NCBI GenBank assembly: GCA_003116995.1
Contig: BDSL01000009.1
Span: 1,652,501-1,716,500 of the forward strand
Direction: 5' to 3'
Length of the DNA: 64,000 bases
Source: Yamagishiella unicocca
Taxonomy: Eukaryota > Chlorophyta > Chlorophyceae > Chlamydomonadales > Volvocaceae
Under the pieces are notes generated by a model. That model saw only the letters and a list, made by a program, of their open reading frames with translations. It was not told the origin of the DNA and searched no databases. Position numbers and translations under genes: made by a program. Shown piece after piece: positions 37,033 through 49,279 of the stretch (positions are counted from its first letter, which is position 1; every line of letters begins with the position of its first letter).

Positions 37033-39077
37033 TTTCCTGCGAATGGAAATGATGCAGTACGCACAAGTACCTGATGTATCTGTCGTTGTGTGCTCGGACT
37101 TAACGATAGACAGCTCGCGTTCTATTCCCAATTGCGGCTCGACCTAATCTCACTTCAAAATGGCCACATAATGGAACTGAAACACCGGACCTGAGTTGCG
37201 CCCATGCGCAGTCTGCACGCTAGACGTCTACTAGTGCTTGTACGGCGTGGATTTAGGGTGTCCCTTGGGCAGCATCGCGGCAATTGTAAAATTGTTACTC
37301 AGACGAGGTGGTTACTCCCTTCCCTTGATTATAGCCAACGCGCAACTATTCGGTCCGCCTCATACCAGTTGCATCCAGCCCACAAGGATTCCTCGCTTGT
37401 TATCGCCGATCGTCTCGCTTTCATCCAAGCAGCTTCGATGGGCTACCTAGCTGTTCCTTTTGTTGCCAATAACGCGAGAGGATGTGTAAATAGGTCTAGC
37501 ATTGTCGGCGGACCCAGGCGGGCAGTCGCAGACTTGCATCCATCCTCTAGATCGCAATACCCAGCGGCATGGCTATTCGCTTGGTCGGCCCCTGGAACTT
37601 TCAGATTTGAGTGGCCGGGAGGCAGAGGTTGCAGCTGTGTATGAGAGGGGCTGCTGGGGCGGCTTCAGTTCCAGCACCTGCTTCATCTATGAGGTACCAT
37701 CCTGGTACGTCAGTAGTATCCCGCAACGGGAACGCACGGCCAACTATTTTGTCTACGGAACGAAAATACGGTGTTGTCCATCGCGGAAGGGTTTTTACCT
37801 TTTTCGACAGCAGGCTCTGAACATGGTCCCGTTTCGGCAGAAGACGATAACCAGTACCCGGCCCTAATTGGGTCGGATGGCGCGGGAGTGCTGTCGTGGC
37901 GCATAAATCAACGTAGGTGCGGTGCGATTGCCTGCAGCATGGGCGGGCCAACCGTTGTCTTTTGCCACCTCGGCATTGCCTTCTTCAACCTCAGCGTTGC
38001 CTTCTGCCTCGTCAGCGTTGCCTGTGGAGGTGAACCTATCAACGCTGCTACTTACGAAAGATGATGTGTCTGGATTAGCCTTGCTTCGTGAGCGCTGATG
38101 CGCATCCGGCCACTGCCCGCGTTTTTATACGCAGGCGGTGACACAGGAGCCGGGAGAGCTGGTGGGCGCCCTGTACGCCATTCCATCGCCCTCCTCAAGG
38201 GTGCTTAGGAAGCTGGCTGTGCTCGGCGTGCTGCAAGCAAGCCAACTTCGACAGCGGCAAGGACCGGATCAGCCTACTATGCGACATGGCCTCTGCGCTT
38301 AAGAGTTTGCCGGGCGAGCTGCTGGGGTCAGGGTGGGTAGTGTGCCCAGGTGCGATGTGTGCGGGCCGGGATGGGCGGACAGTACCCGGTACTGCAGTTA
38401 GAGATCGGTGTGTGTTATGTAGACTTACTGGGTTTTCCAAAACTGTCCCATTTGGTGTCTCGCGGGAGCATCATTGACGCCTTGTAAACCAGGAGTAGGA
38501 AGTAAGGATGCGAATGTTACAGGCCAAACGAAACATACGTACCCACCCCGGGCGCACAGGGAACATGAGGCTATCACATGGCACAGGGGTCAATAGCCCT
38601 CATCATGATGCCGAAAGGGGTGCACAGAAGAGTGCCTAACCTTGCCTGCACCGAGCCTCCAGAAGGACGCCGACACTTTTAGGGCGGACGAAACCACAGA
38701 AAGCCATCCAGGCAATGCCAGGAGAGCAGGCAGCGCAAAACAGCAAAGAGGTCCAGGAACGAGGCAGCAGCGCGGCGAATTCGACGTAACTTCAGGAGGG
38801 GCATCATCATGGATGCCCGTTGCCCGTCAATTTAGGCACGAACAGTCGGTCCATCGCATACCGGTAAGCGCGCACTCCTCCATTCAAAGTGCAGCGCCTC
38901 CTACCCGCTCACCCGTTACCGGCGTCCCAGTAGACGGGCTTTCCTAAAACCTCCGCTCACCCTTCCCTGGAGCACCTCGGCCAGCTCCTGCCCACCCCCC
39001 GTGTTCCTGCGTCCACCACCCCAGTTACTGGTCCCTTACTGTAACCCCACCACCCCACCCGGAACCGCTCCCGGCAG
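37033..39077. other. Spacer of up to 2 kb between borealin (-) and the membrane-protein gene (+)
   Basis: It contains the borealin promoter and presumably the unassigned 5' exons of the gene that follows. A stretch at 38140-38260 reads QEPGELVGALYAIPSP and is coding-like, but I cannot connect it by splice phase. Confidence 0.4.
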
Positions 39078-42000
39078 CGCCGTCAAGGTCGCCTGCCTCA
39101 ACTCCAGCTCTGGAAAGACGCCAACCTTTCCGTCACTTCCCTCGACCGCCATCTCGGCGGCTGTGGGTGCCGGAGGCGACGCATGCACATCCATCCTCTC
39201 CGCCGTGTTTCCGGTCGTTAACGCCTCGGAGCAGGTAGGTGTGACCGAACGGGCGGGAGGGCCAATGCGGAGTGGGTTTACGGATCGCCGTCCCTGGAGC
39301 GCCCGTGCGCGGTCCTGCTTCGCTGTAACACTATAACACTGTAACACTGTGACACTGTAACACTGTAACACTATAACACGATAACACTGTAACATTATAA
39401 CACTATAACACTGTAACACTGTAACACTATTAAACTATAGCCCTTAAAGCCTTTGGGGTGGAGCGCCGCTCGTCTTCCGCCTACCCGTCGCGTTATGGGC
39501 TGGAATGGCCCCCGCCTACACCAGCACTGGACCACTGCCTAACCTGAGCGGGCCTTGACCGGCACTTCTGTCGGCACTAAGCCGGGCCTTCCCTCCCTCC
39601 TGTCCACACGGCTCCCCCAAACGCAGGCGAGCATGACCACCAAGATCCTGGTGACTCCGGTACGTGGCGGGGCCAGCTGGGACGAGGGGAACACGGGTTT
39701 GGGAGCCACGAGGGTAGCTGAGCTTGTTGAGATTCGAGGGTAACTGGGCTTTACGAGACTCGAGAAAAAACCCATGGAAGGCCAGAGGAGGAGATTGTGG
39801 AAGGACAGGAAGCAACGGAATCATAGGCAGGCCCGCGACACTGGGCGTTTTCTGGGCCATTATTGCTGCTGCTCCTGTAGCTTGTCCCTCCTATGACCCT
39901 TACAGCGATAGGGCCCGTCAAAGGCAAGGGGGTCAATTGCGAGATGGTCCCTGGACCGGGGTCCCACCCCCCCGACCTAAACGGGAGCCAGGTGGCCCCA
40001 CCTACCACCTACCCCTCGCACCTTCTCACCCCAACCCACCCTAACACCCGACCCGGCCACCGCATCCGCATCCGCACGTGCCGCAGATCCCCACCCCTGG
40101 AGGCTTCGGAACTGCCTCAGCGCCCACCGCACAAGACATCACCGTCTCGTCGCTCCTGCGAGGAGTCGTTTCCAACGATGGTGGGTCCGACGATGCCCCA
40201 GGCCTCAGCCTTTCGCCTTCCCCCCCTCCGTCCCCAGTCCGGTTCCTCCACACAACCACCACCTTCCCGGCACCAGCACCGGCGGCTGGAGGCACAAAAC
40301 GCAACGGCGAAGGGAGGGAGGCTAAGCCCGCCGAACCGCAGGGGTGGACAGCGATCGGTGATGCAGACCCGGCCGTGAGGCTCACACAGACACTCAGACA
40401 GGAGCTACCTTCCCAAAAAGGCTGGATGGCAGGAATAATCGTCCCTCTTCCCCATATTTCCCCCCAAAACAATTCCCCTCAACCCTTCAACCCTAACTAA
40501 GCCCCCCATCCGCCACCTTGTAAACCGGCCCTCGGCTCTGCCCACAGGCTCGAATGGCACTATCCTAGTCAGCGGCGCCCTGGTGGCGCAGATCACCGCA
40601 TCTACCCTCGGAGTGCCCGTGGATCAGGTGCGAGCAGGGTCGAGGGTCCGACGGGCTTTCCTGTCGGGACCGTAACAACGCTGGTGTCACAACATTATAA
40701 TTTACAACATTATAATTTGTTTGAATTAGTAAAAATAAAAGGTTGGTACAAAGTTTCTCTTGGATGAATACTCACGCACCCTCCTGCGCGCCGGCATCCC
40801 ATCGCGCCTCTTCCGCGGCAACTTGCTCGCTCATCTCACAGGCAACCGCCGGCCCGCGGGTCTGTCCCGACATCAACCGCACCTCACCTGCCCCTTCAGC
40901 TCCCTTCTACATCCCCCTCCCCCCCGCGTCGTTCTCCAACCCTAAAACCCTATCAGGCCATCATCCTGACGTCGGACAGCGGCGGCAGCAACTGGAACGA
41001 CCCCACCATCAGCCTCCAGCAAGTGAACGTGGCGCCGCCGCCGCCGCCGTCAGGCTGCTCGGACGAGCCCAAGTTCGGCAGCCTCTGCGGCGCCGCCGCC
41101 GTCGGTGCTATCACGGGCGTCATCGCCGGCGGCCTGCTCCTAATCGCGCTGCTGGTGACGTTAGGGGTGCTGTTCTACCGCTCGCGTCCCTACCCCCCGC
41201 CGGCGCCAACACCGGCACGCCGTTGGCAGCCGTACGCCGCTCCCGCCGGCAGCCCCGTCGGTGGCGTCGTATGGCAGCCAGTGCCTTGGCCGCTCGGCGG
41301 CTCCGGGGCGCGGCTGGCGCCGGTTCAAGGCCCGCCGACGGCGCCGTGGCATTATTTCGGGCGCCGTACAGGCGTCACGAGCCCTAGTACGGGAATTTTG
41401 TACGACACGGGGCCGCCGACGCTGCCCGACGATTACTACGGCGCGGCGGGGAGCGCCTTCGCGCCGGGGGCTCGAATGCCCAGGGACCTCGGCGGCAGCG
41501 GCGGCGGAGGCCTAGGACCGGCGTCGGGGGCCGCAATGAGCCGGTTTGGGCCTTATGACATCCGTCCAGGGATCCGCTTCGCGGGGAGTCTGGGCCGGAG
41601 TCCGTACGCGGTCAGGCCACTTAACGTGTCGGAAGGCGGCGGCTATGGGTCGTACCGCATAGCGCCATCAGATCCCGCAGACCCCAGCGGCGGCTACGTG
41701 GTGATGCCCATCAGCCCCGGCCTGGGCGGCGGCGGCGGTGGCGGCGCGTACGGCTTGGGACCGTCGGGCCCAGCTGGCTACGGCGGCAGCATCAGCCCGT
41801 ACGGCACGATGCCCAGAGGTCCGGCCAGCGGCCTGGGGCCTTATGACGTGCTGCCAGACAGCTCAGCGCTGGGCGCCGGAGGATCAGCCGGAGGACCGTA
41901 CGGCATGCAAGGCGGAGCCGGTCTCGGAGCGTACGGCATGGGCCCATCTGGCGGCGTCGGCGCCGGCGGAGTTGGCGGGCCTAGTCCGTACGTGGTCAGG

Positions 42001-42504
42001 CCCATTGGTGCGCCGGCGGGAGGCGGGGTCGAGGCGTACAGCGTATCGCCCTCAGACCCTGCCGTTGCTGACGGGCGCGGCGGCTACGTTGTGATGCCAT
42101 TAATGCCGACGCGTCTCCAAACGGCAACAGCGGAGCCTCCACCCGGCAAGCCATGGGTACGGGCAGCCGACGGGGTGCAGCCTCAGTGCAGCCGACCAGA
42201 ACACAGTGGCCTGGCGAATATCCCAGGCATGCAAACCTGGGCACGCGCCGTTACAGTGACGCTCCCCCGCCCGCAGGTCCTGGACCACTGGCTAAACAGC
42301 CTCCTGGACCATTGGCCTCGTTCATGGAGCAGCGCGAGGCAAAGGCTCGGACGGACGTGGGAGGTCGGCCTCCGCTGGTTCCATGCCCTCCAGCGCAACG
42401 TTCTCCAGCCCACGCGTCCATCTTGGAGCAGCGAGAGGTCCTGGAGGCCTACCCGCCAGCCCTCCGACCGTTCCAGAGCGATGGGCATATCGACACGGTG
42501 CTGA
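39078..42504 (+). CDS. Single-pass membrane protein with short extracellular exons and a Gly/Tyr-rich cytoplasmic repeat tail (5' end missing)
   Basis: Seen: exons 39078-39234, 39627-39659, 40087-40180, 40548-40627 and 40957-42504 join in phase (0, 0, 1, 0). The extracellular part reads KVACLNSSSGKTPTFPSL, KILVTP, FGTASAPTAQDITVSSLLRG, SNGTILVSGALVAQITAS and IILTSDSGGSNWN. A GAITGVIAGGLLLIALLVTL helix with a FYRSR stop-transfer follows. The cytoplasmic side is about 350 residues rich in Gly, Pro and Tyr, with recurring PYxVRP/PYGxxP units and two copies of a SDPA...GGYVVMP block. The family is not recognised; it resembles volvocine surface proteins in layout only. The first listed exon needs an upstream exon ending in phase 2 that I could not identify. 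After about 42120 the frame used here turns Trp-rich and unnatural, while the frame that stays open to 42989 reads smoothly (PGPLASFMEQREAKA and ASILEQREVLEAYPP), so the true C-terminus may be there. Confidence 0.6.
39323..39439. repeat. Decamer microsatellite CTGTAACACT/ATAACACT
   Basis: About eleven imperfect 10-bp units (TAACACTGTAACACTATAAC type) lie inside the intron at 39235-39626 of the membrane-protein gene. Confidence 0.92.
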
Positions 42505-43784
42505 CCAGGACGTTCAACTGCGCGCAGCCCAGCAAGCAGGCAATGGCTACCGGCTCACTGCCTGCTTGCATCCCGCCCACCCCGGGCGCCGTGCTGGTCG
42601 CCAGCAGCCTCAGCCTAGCTGCACTGCGCACTCCGCCGCCGCCGGCCTCCTCTTGGGATCCGGGTGCGCGGCCTGCGACGGCAGTGAGGCCAGCCTTCGG
42701 TGGCAGGACGTGCGGCTGGTTGCTGGCGGGCCCGGGTGCCGCAGCAGCAGCTGGCGGCGGAGGCGCTTTCCTCGCGGCCGCGCCGTCGGGCTTAGTGCTC
42801 CCAGTGGGGCTGTGTGCGCGGCGGCGGCTCCTGACCGTCATGGCTCGCTGCGTGCTGTGCCTCTGCGGCGGCCAGGATGCGTGTCAGCTGCCGCTGAGGC
42901 TCCCATGCAGTAGTGTCATGGCCACACCTGCCCGCCGTTTCGGGCGGGGGCGAGGCGAGCGCCGCCCTGCAGGTGGAAGGTGCATGTGACGGGGCGGTGC
43001 CTGAGCTTGGCGGCATGTGGGAATGGCATAGAAGCTTTCCTGGCGGGGAGTTTTGCGGGAAATAAGCGAGGGCAGATGGGCTGTTGGGTCAGTTCGGCGT
43101 AATGTGGTGGAGACGGCAGATGCCCCGTCTGCCGCATAGGCGGACCTGTTCGTGGCGCCGGCGGGCATATCCTCGGGGGCTGAATGCACCCAACCATGAG
43201 AGGCGTGTACATCAACCACCGCAGTGCAACTGTCTGCGCCAATAGCGGACTCTCTTTACCACTGCAAACTAGGAGGATGGTATCTAGTCAAGTGGGGTGG
43301 GGCTCTCCGCCTTCCCTTTCGGCTGCTACGAGCCCGAACCCTACGGTTTGGCTACGGATATGAAGGGTGTTGTAGCCTGAATCGGGCAGAACCACGCGAA
43401 ATATAAGCCGATATGTTGCAGGAAGGCCGATTAACTAAACGCTGAAATACAGCAGAAATTCCTCTAACAAGCGGAGCTGAAAGGGCACCTTTTAGAGTGT
43501 GTTCTGGAAGGCCGGTGACGCTTGTACGGCATGGCTGCCGAACTTTCCGTGCCGACCCTATAAATCGTCTTTGCCGTCCAGTAGACGGGGACTCTGAACA
43601 TCAGCTGAATACCAAAAGAGTCTGCAGGGTCGTGCCCTGCCTGAGCCACACTAAGGTTGTCGCCTTACGTTGCACACGGACACTACAGCGAAGGGGATGT
43701 GGGGTGCCTGGCAGGGTGACAGGCGGCGAGCGCTACGAGCACCGAGGGCTCAGGGGAGGCGCCGGCTACGGTGGTGCCGGGAGG

Positions 43785-44174
43785 TTTCGAGGAAGACCCG
43801 GGAGGTGGGGCGGTGCGCCCACACCGGGGAAAGGGAACCGGGCCGCCCAGGGTGGTCCGTTAGGCTGGAGATGCCCGTCCCCCGGCCCGCCCCGTTAGCA
43901 ACGGGGCCCGCATTCCATGCGACGTTACCGCCCCTTCCCCGGGCTGTCGACTCCCGGCCGCTGGTGGGCTGCTGGCTGGCCCAGGCAAGAAGCGGTGCAG
44001 CGGTCCTCGCTGCCCCACTACTACGACCTGGGGGCGATCGAGCAGCGGCGCTGCCTGAACCAAAGCCCCGCAGACTACGCCCGCAGCCACGTGCGGGACC
44101 TCTCGTCGGCGGCTAGTACGGAAACCCATAAGCCTTACCGGTCGTGTCACCTGGGAGCCGCGGGTGGAACCTGA
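43785..44174 (+). other. Coding-like fragment, unassigned
   Basis: The frame at 43917-44174 contains SSLPHYYDLGAIEQRRC and NQSPADYARSHVRDLSS, which read like real protein. It has no start context, no domain I know and no secure splice links. It may be an exon of the upstream membrane-protein gene or a decayed gene. At 43785-43805, GGTTTCGAGGAAGACCCG is an inverted fragment of the intronic repeat tail, which suggests an intron nearby. Confidence 0.3.
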
Positions 44175-44619
44175 TGCAGCCCCGCCTGGAGGTCGTGAAC
44201 GGGAGGCGATGTTATCCCAATCAGTTGTTGACTTAGAGACGACGGAGCGTAGCGATCGGAGACTCTAAGTAAGGCTGGTTCTGTGCGACTGTCGTACAAC
44301 TGTAATCGAGTGGCGAGTATAATTCCCTTCGGCTCTCCCGTTACAGGCATTCTGCCTTTCACTCTGATTGAGCTTCAGCTTTTAGCTGTTGTTACCCGCC
44401 CACCTCCCCTCATGGAGCTTGTTTACAACCTTTCCCTCCTGCATCCTGCCCTACAGAAGCCTCCACGTTCGGCTCAGCTGGCGGCGGGCCGGCTACGGGT
44501 TCCGGCTGAGACCGGTCTCGGACGGTCGCCACGCGGTGGGGGTCTTGGGAGGCCGGGGGTCGGGGTTGGGGGCTTTGGGGCTTTTGTTGCGGGGCGGCGA
44601 CCGGGATCTGAGTGCCGGT

Positions 44620-44927
44620 TGTTGTATCTGTCCTGGGATGTATCATGAAAGATGGCTCTGTCTTACATCTGCTCGCGAGACCTTTTCTGTTAAGGTCATG
44701 ATACAACAAATGGTATCGAGACCGGCCGACCCGGGTTCGAATCACAGTCTTGACATTCTGCGTCGGACCAGTTGCATACTGATGAGGTGCACGTGTTAGA
44801 ATTTCGGCGAGGACGCCCTCATCTGAACGGGGGATAGCTGTTGTATCTGTCCTGGGATGTATCATGAAAGATGGCTCTGTCTTACATCTGCTCGCGAGAC
44901 CTTTTCTGTTAAGGTCATGATACAACA
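44620..44927 (+). mobile_element. Miniature LTR retrotransposon (TRIM) B, complete, 308 bp
   Basis: Seen: identical 89-bp terminal repeats (44620-44708 and 44839-44927) begin TGTTGTATC and end GATACAACA. They are flanked by the 5-bp duplication CCGGT (44615-44619 and 44928-44932). TGGTATCGAGAC starts two bases after the 5' LTR (primer-binding site) and ACGGGGGATAGC ends at the 3' LTR (polypurine tract). The interior is 130 bp and non-coding. The primer-site and polypurine motifs match element A at 34001-34372, but most of the LTR sequence does not, so they are two subfamilies of one element. Confidence 0.9.
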
Positions 44928-44932
44928 CCGGT

Positions 44933-46984
44933 CGTAGTTTGGCCCGTCACGGGTTTTTTCGTGTCGTTCCGGGGACGGTGCGCCCGTGGGGCGCGTGGAG
45001 CCGCCCCGGCTGTGAGTCTGAGTGCCCGGTGTGGGTTTAGCGCGCTGCGCTTCCGTGTTGTGGGCGTCTTTGGGCCGCGCGTGTGCGGGTTCGCTTTGGC
45101 GGCTGGTTGGGCCGTGTGCATGCGTGCTTGGCGGGTCGCGCCGCGTGTGGGTTCGGCTGCGCGGTTGTCCGTGTGTGGTTGGCGGCCTCTGCCGCGCAGC
45201 CGATTTGCAGCCGTTCGTTTCGCTGTTGCTCTCTCTGCGGTGTAAGGGCCCTTGGCAGTCGCTCCCCGTTCCTCTCGCTTCCAGCCTTCAGCACCAAAAC
45301 CGTCCATCCTCAGCATCGAGCCACGAGATTACAGGCTAAGGGAGACAGGAGCTCAGAAGGGAGAGTGATAACTAGTCGTGCCTCCGTTGGGTACACGACG
45401 ACTTCCAGCGCATGTGCCGGCAGTACCTGGTCGCCTGGAGGCGCAGGTGCGAACCACGCTCGCCAAGCTGGGGGTGTCGCAGGCGACGGCGTGGAGGTCG
45501 CATTCCAGGCGGGGGAGAACCGGCCTGATGTAGTAGTAACCGTTACGGTGGGTTCCAGTGTCACACATCTCGTGTCGGACAAGCCATGTGCTATGCGGCG
45601 ATACTGTGAAAGCCGTTGGGTCTCGGCCGCGCTATCTGTGTCCAGCATTTGCCAAATATGCACAACTGGTGAGCCGTAGCTATCCTCACAAGCTCAAGAA
45701 CAAGACCGGTGCTGCCCGACTACCGCGTGGTTACAGGCATCGCGTGGTACGTAAGGGGCTCCGCGTGCTCGATCAACAAGCTGCTCACTCAGGTGAGCAG
45801 CCGGCCTACGTGCACCGACGACATGTACGGCTACACATGGCATCCCTGGAGTCTCCCCCCCGAAGATGGAGTGGATGGAGTGATGGATGCTCTACTACCA
45901 AGTCGCCTGCAGGAGCGATACTGTGCTACCGCAAACAGTACTAATACAACGGAGTAGTTCATGCGACGTACTAACGCCCACGACTCAGCGACAGTTGGCT
46001 GGTCACGCGACGGACATGTCATACGATCTGTCGCATCACCAGACCAGAAGGTAGAACCATCGGGCACATCGCCTGACACTGAAAAGACAGAAAGCGACGT
46101 GCACCGGAACAAAGGCAAACCACCATAACATCAGCCGACAGCACAGAGGCAGAACAGCAGCAGCCAGCACCCCAGGGGGGCCTGATGGGAGCCTTGAGCA
46201 GCAAGGTGTCCAAACCAGGTCACCTAAGGCCAACATGCCCATCGCACATGTCCACGCAATGGCACAGCCCCGCCCTGCACTCCGCACCAAACCATTCTCG
46301 ACTAGTACGAATGGGACTGCCCGTTCGTCCCTGGGCTCCACAGTGCCCTCATAAATCTTAGGTGAATGTCCAATATTGAAAATGGCGTTGAACAACACCG
46401 TCACCCTGTAGTGGAGTTTGGGTCCCCTCTCAGTAATTTCCACCTGGCGCTTGCACATTCCAACCCTTGCAACTCACGGCCCTGGTTACAATCCACTTGT
46501 ATTAACCACAATGCTGCCCACTGCACGGTAACACCACGTAAGGACTGATTCATGCGGCAGCTGCCAGGGTGTCCCACGTGCTGCTTCGGGCCACATAGCC
46601 CACGCTCATGTGCGCCTCCAAAACCTGTCAAAATTGTTGGATATGGTACGCCACGTGCTGCATAAGGTACGCCGCGTACCAGGCCGATCCTCCGCCTCAC
46701 CTCAGAGCTCCAGTAGCTGTGACCCCATCCAGTCGTTGCTCCCGTCCCCAGCTTGCAAAGGAAATATGCAAGGCCCAAGGCAGCACTTTACAGGGACCGG
46801 CTCGCACACACTGCCAAACGTGCTGTGGCTCCCTGTTTCTTTGGGGTTTGCGAGGTGCGGGCGGCGCCGGGGCCTCCCTCCCCCCCTTCTGTCCCCCCCC
46901 TGCCTGCCCGTCTCCTCCGGCCACGCATCTTCCTGCGCACCACGACACCTTTGCGACCATCATTTTCGGTATCGTTATGTGCTA
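44933..46984. other. No secure gene
   Basis: 44940-45240 is GC/T-rich with long open frames on both strands that look like composition artefacts. 45400-45800 has two coding-like stretches (LEAQVRTTLAKLGVSQATAW in one frame, LPDYRVVTGIAWYVRGSAC in another) without linkable splice sites. They might be remnants of a gene related to the membrane protein upstream. Nothing else is visible. Confidence 0.35.
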
Positions 46985-47375
46985 ACCTCCGAACGCTTCC
47001 GTACAGCGCCACGCCGTACACTCCAATGCGTACATTACGCATGCGCCCAGCCGACTCCTCTCTCGCCGCGGCGTCTGGGCTTCTTCGTTGCCTTAGCCCC
47101 TGCTCACCTAATCGGTCTCCGCGCGCCCGTACTGACGCCCGCCGGTGCACCCTGCCCGCATGCTTCGCGACGACCGCCATCACCGACAGCTCTGGGCGCT
47201 GGCTAGATGAGTTCAACGGCTGGGTAGGGAGGGATCTGCTAGCGAATTGGCTGTACGCTTGCGATCTTGTCTGCGGGGGCATACTTTGTGCTCTCGCGTT
47301 TTCCGGTCCATACCCCGCGGCGGCGCGGCACGACTTCGGCATCCCTGCCACGGACGCTGGATGGCCCTGTCCGGT
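46985..47375 (+). repeat. Dispersed repeat, homologous to 15985-16390
   Basis: It shares GGCTTCTTCGTTGCCTTAGC-like, CCGCATGCTTCGCG, CTCTGGGCGCTGGCTAGATG, CTTGTCTGCGGGGGC and GGCGGCGCGGCACGACTTCG blocks in order with the copy in the cyclase intron. It continues at 47375 with GTCCGGTTACTTTTTCTTCA, which resembles 14635-14660 just upstream of intronic repeat copy 3. This suggests one longer parent element. Confidence 0.6.
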
Positions 47376-48439
47376 TACTTTTTCTTCATCACTTGAGCCA
47401 CAAGCCCGCCCCCTACCTGTGCAGCCATATTTGGGTAAAAACCTAAAACCCTGTGCGGGGGGTAGGGCCGAGGCCGTATGTGAGATAGAAAGGCCCGAGC
47501 CCAAGAGCCGCGATTTGGGCAAATGTTTGAAGTGTATGATTTGCTCGCTTTGACACTCCTTTGCGTTTGGATGTGCAGCGTCGATTCTGGGCGGTTGTGC
47601 GTGAACAATCCTATGGCAGCCAACCTGGTGTAACGATCCCTCGGAGGGAATAACCATGGTGGTTACCCCGCCCGCGTGCAGGCGATCGACAGCACCTAGC
47701 CAGAACGGATAGCGCAGGGAATTAAATGAAGCTTAGGTATGTTAGTAAACCACTCATGGACTTGGTTGACGACTACATGGTACTCCTTGAAGCGACAACC
47801 TGTGACAATGACTACCCCCTCGACCAAATGAGGTGAAACCAAGTGTGATATGCTACATTTTGTATAGAATGCTGGAATTAGGGAAGTTACGAGCTGTACT
47901 ACTTGTTGTGGCATGCAAGTTGGATCCTGGCGGGCGAACCAGCACAGTCAATTTTAGCGACTAGCGCATCTGCTGTGATGTTTGGACGTGTCCATTTATG
48001 TTATTTTAAAAGACTAAGCATGTTCTGTTGAGCCGGTCCCAAGACGTGATACATTTAGGGTTTGAAATAACGATTTTGGCTTTGAAATAACAAGCGCCTG
48101 GCAGCGAAGATGCCTCCCCTTGCTGGTATGTCACGGACGTGTAATCTGGACGGTTGCTGTGAAAGGAACGGAGGAACGCGCCAGGCAGACGCTCGCTCGC
48201 TGCTGTGTGGCGACATGCTTGGAGCCCGTGTGCCGTTGGTGCCTCAAGGCTCACAGGCTCTTCGGAGGTGTGTTGCGATGGGGCATTATCCTACAATGAA
48301 ATAAGCAAGCGGTTTGCCATATTGGAGGTACTGTGACAGATGTGACACATGTCCGCGCGCCACCCAGCTGCCAGGTGCCCAGCATCACCGCTTTTCCACC
48401 CCGCCGTGCCCCACACCCCAGCCAACCCCTCATTTGACC

Positions 48440-48600
48440 CCCATCCTTGGCTCCCTCCGCAGGTGCAAGCTCTGCGACTCAAACTTCTGCATCCCCTTCG
48501 CGGCGGGCCACTCCAAGTGCGAGCTGAGCGAAGAGTTGACAGCGGACTTCGTGTCAATGTACGGGGAGTTTACTGTTGGCTGCCATAGGGTATTTTAGGA
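48440..48600 (+). other. Cys-rich coding-like fragment
   Basis: After a pyrimidine-rich AG at about 48471, the frame reads CKLCDSNFCIPFAAGHSKCE and continues for about 20 residues to a stop at 48598. A second piece near 48770 reads GYMCVPGVRNHFPRS. The spacing of Cys is like extracellular Cys-rich repeats. No start, donor or partner exon is secure, so this is an exon candidate or a gene relic. Confidence 0.3.
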
Positions 48601-49279
48601 CAACCGCCGGCCGAGACGTCCTGGGCACATTGAAACTAAGGTAGGCTGCGTAGGTGGCGCAGGTGGCATTTGAACACATTCGCCCTAACGGGCTGACACC
48701 ATCACCCGTGCTGCTGCTTGCTCGTGGATCATGTACCACGACTCCTCGATTCCTCCCACCCGCTACAGGCTACATGTGCGTGCCGGGTGTCCGCAACCAC
48801 TTCCCACGCTCACACCTGCCGCGGTCCACCTCCTCGCCCAGCCCCGTCCCTCGCCTCGGTATCATACACCAACATGAGCGCAAGGAGAACTCTCTGGCAG
48901 CTGTACGTCAGTGGCGTCTATTTTGGCCTTTGACGAGAAACGGTTTGCGAGGTAGGAGGATTGGAAAACTACGTTTGTGTGTGGCAGGGAGACCTGAAGA
49001 GAGCACAGAACACGGATTTCGACGGATGGGAGTACGTAAGCAGCGGCGGCCGGACGCACGGGGGCTGCTCTGCGGCGGCGGAAAGCTGAACACGCGATTG
49101 ACCCCGGCGGCGACGACCGCCGTCACTTGCTGCATGTGCCCGGTCCATAGAAGAGGCTGCGGATGGCGGCTACTAGCCCTATGGCATAAACGCGTCGGTT
49201 ATGGGTGTCGGTTATCGGGTGGGTCGGTCAACCTTCGGTTAAGGGTCGTTAAACGGTCGTGTCAGTTACTGAGTGCATG

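Noticed and set aside
34001..44927. Hammerhead ribozyme in the TRIM LTRs, as in plant retrozymes
   Set aside because: The conserved CTGATGA and GAAA core is not present in either LTR. CTGATGAGG occurs once in the interior of element B without the remaining core.
44940..45297. Long open frames on both strands rich in Arg, Ala and Val
   Set aside because: Both strands are open over the same bases because of GC/T-rich composition. There is no domain and no splice continuity.
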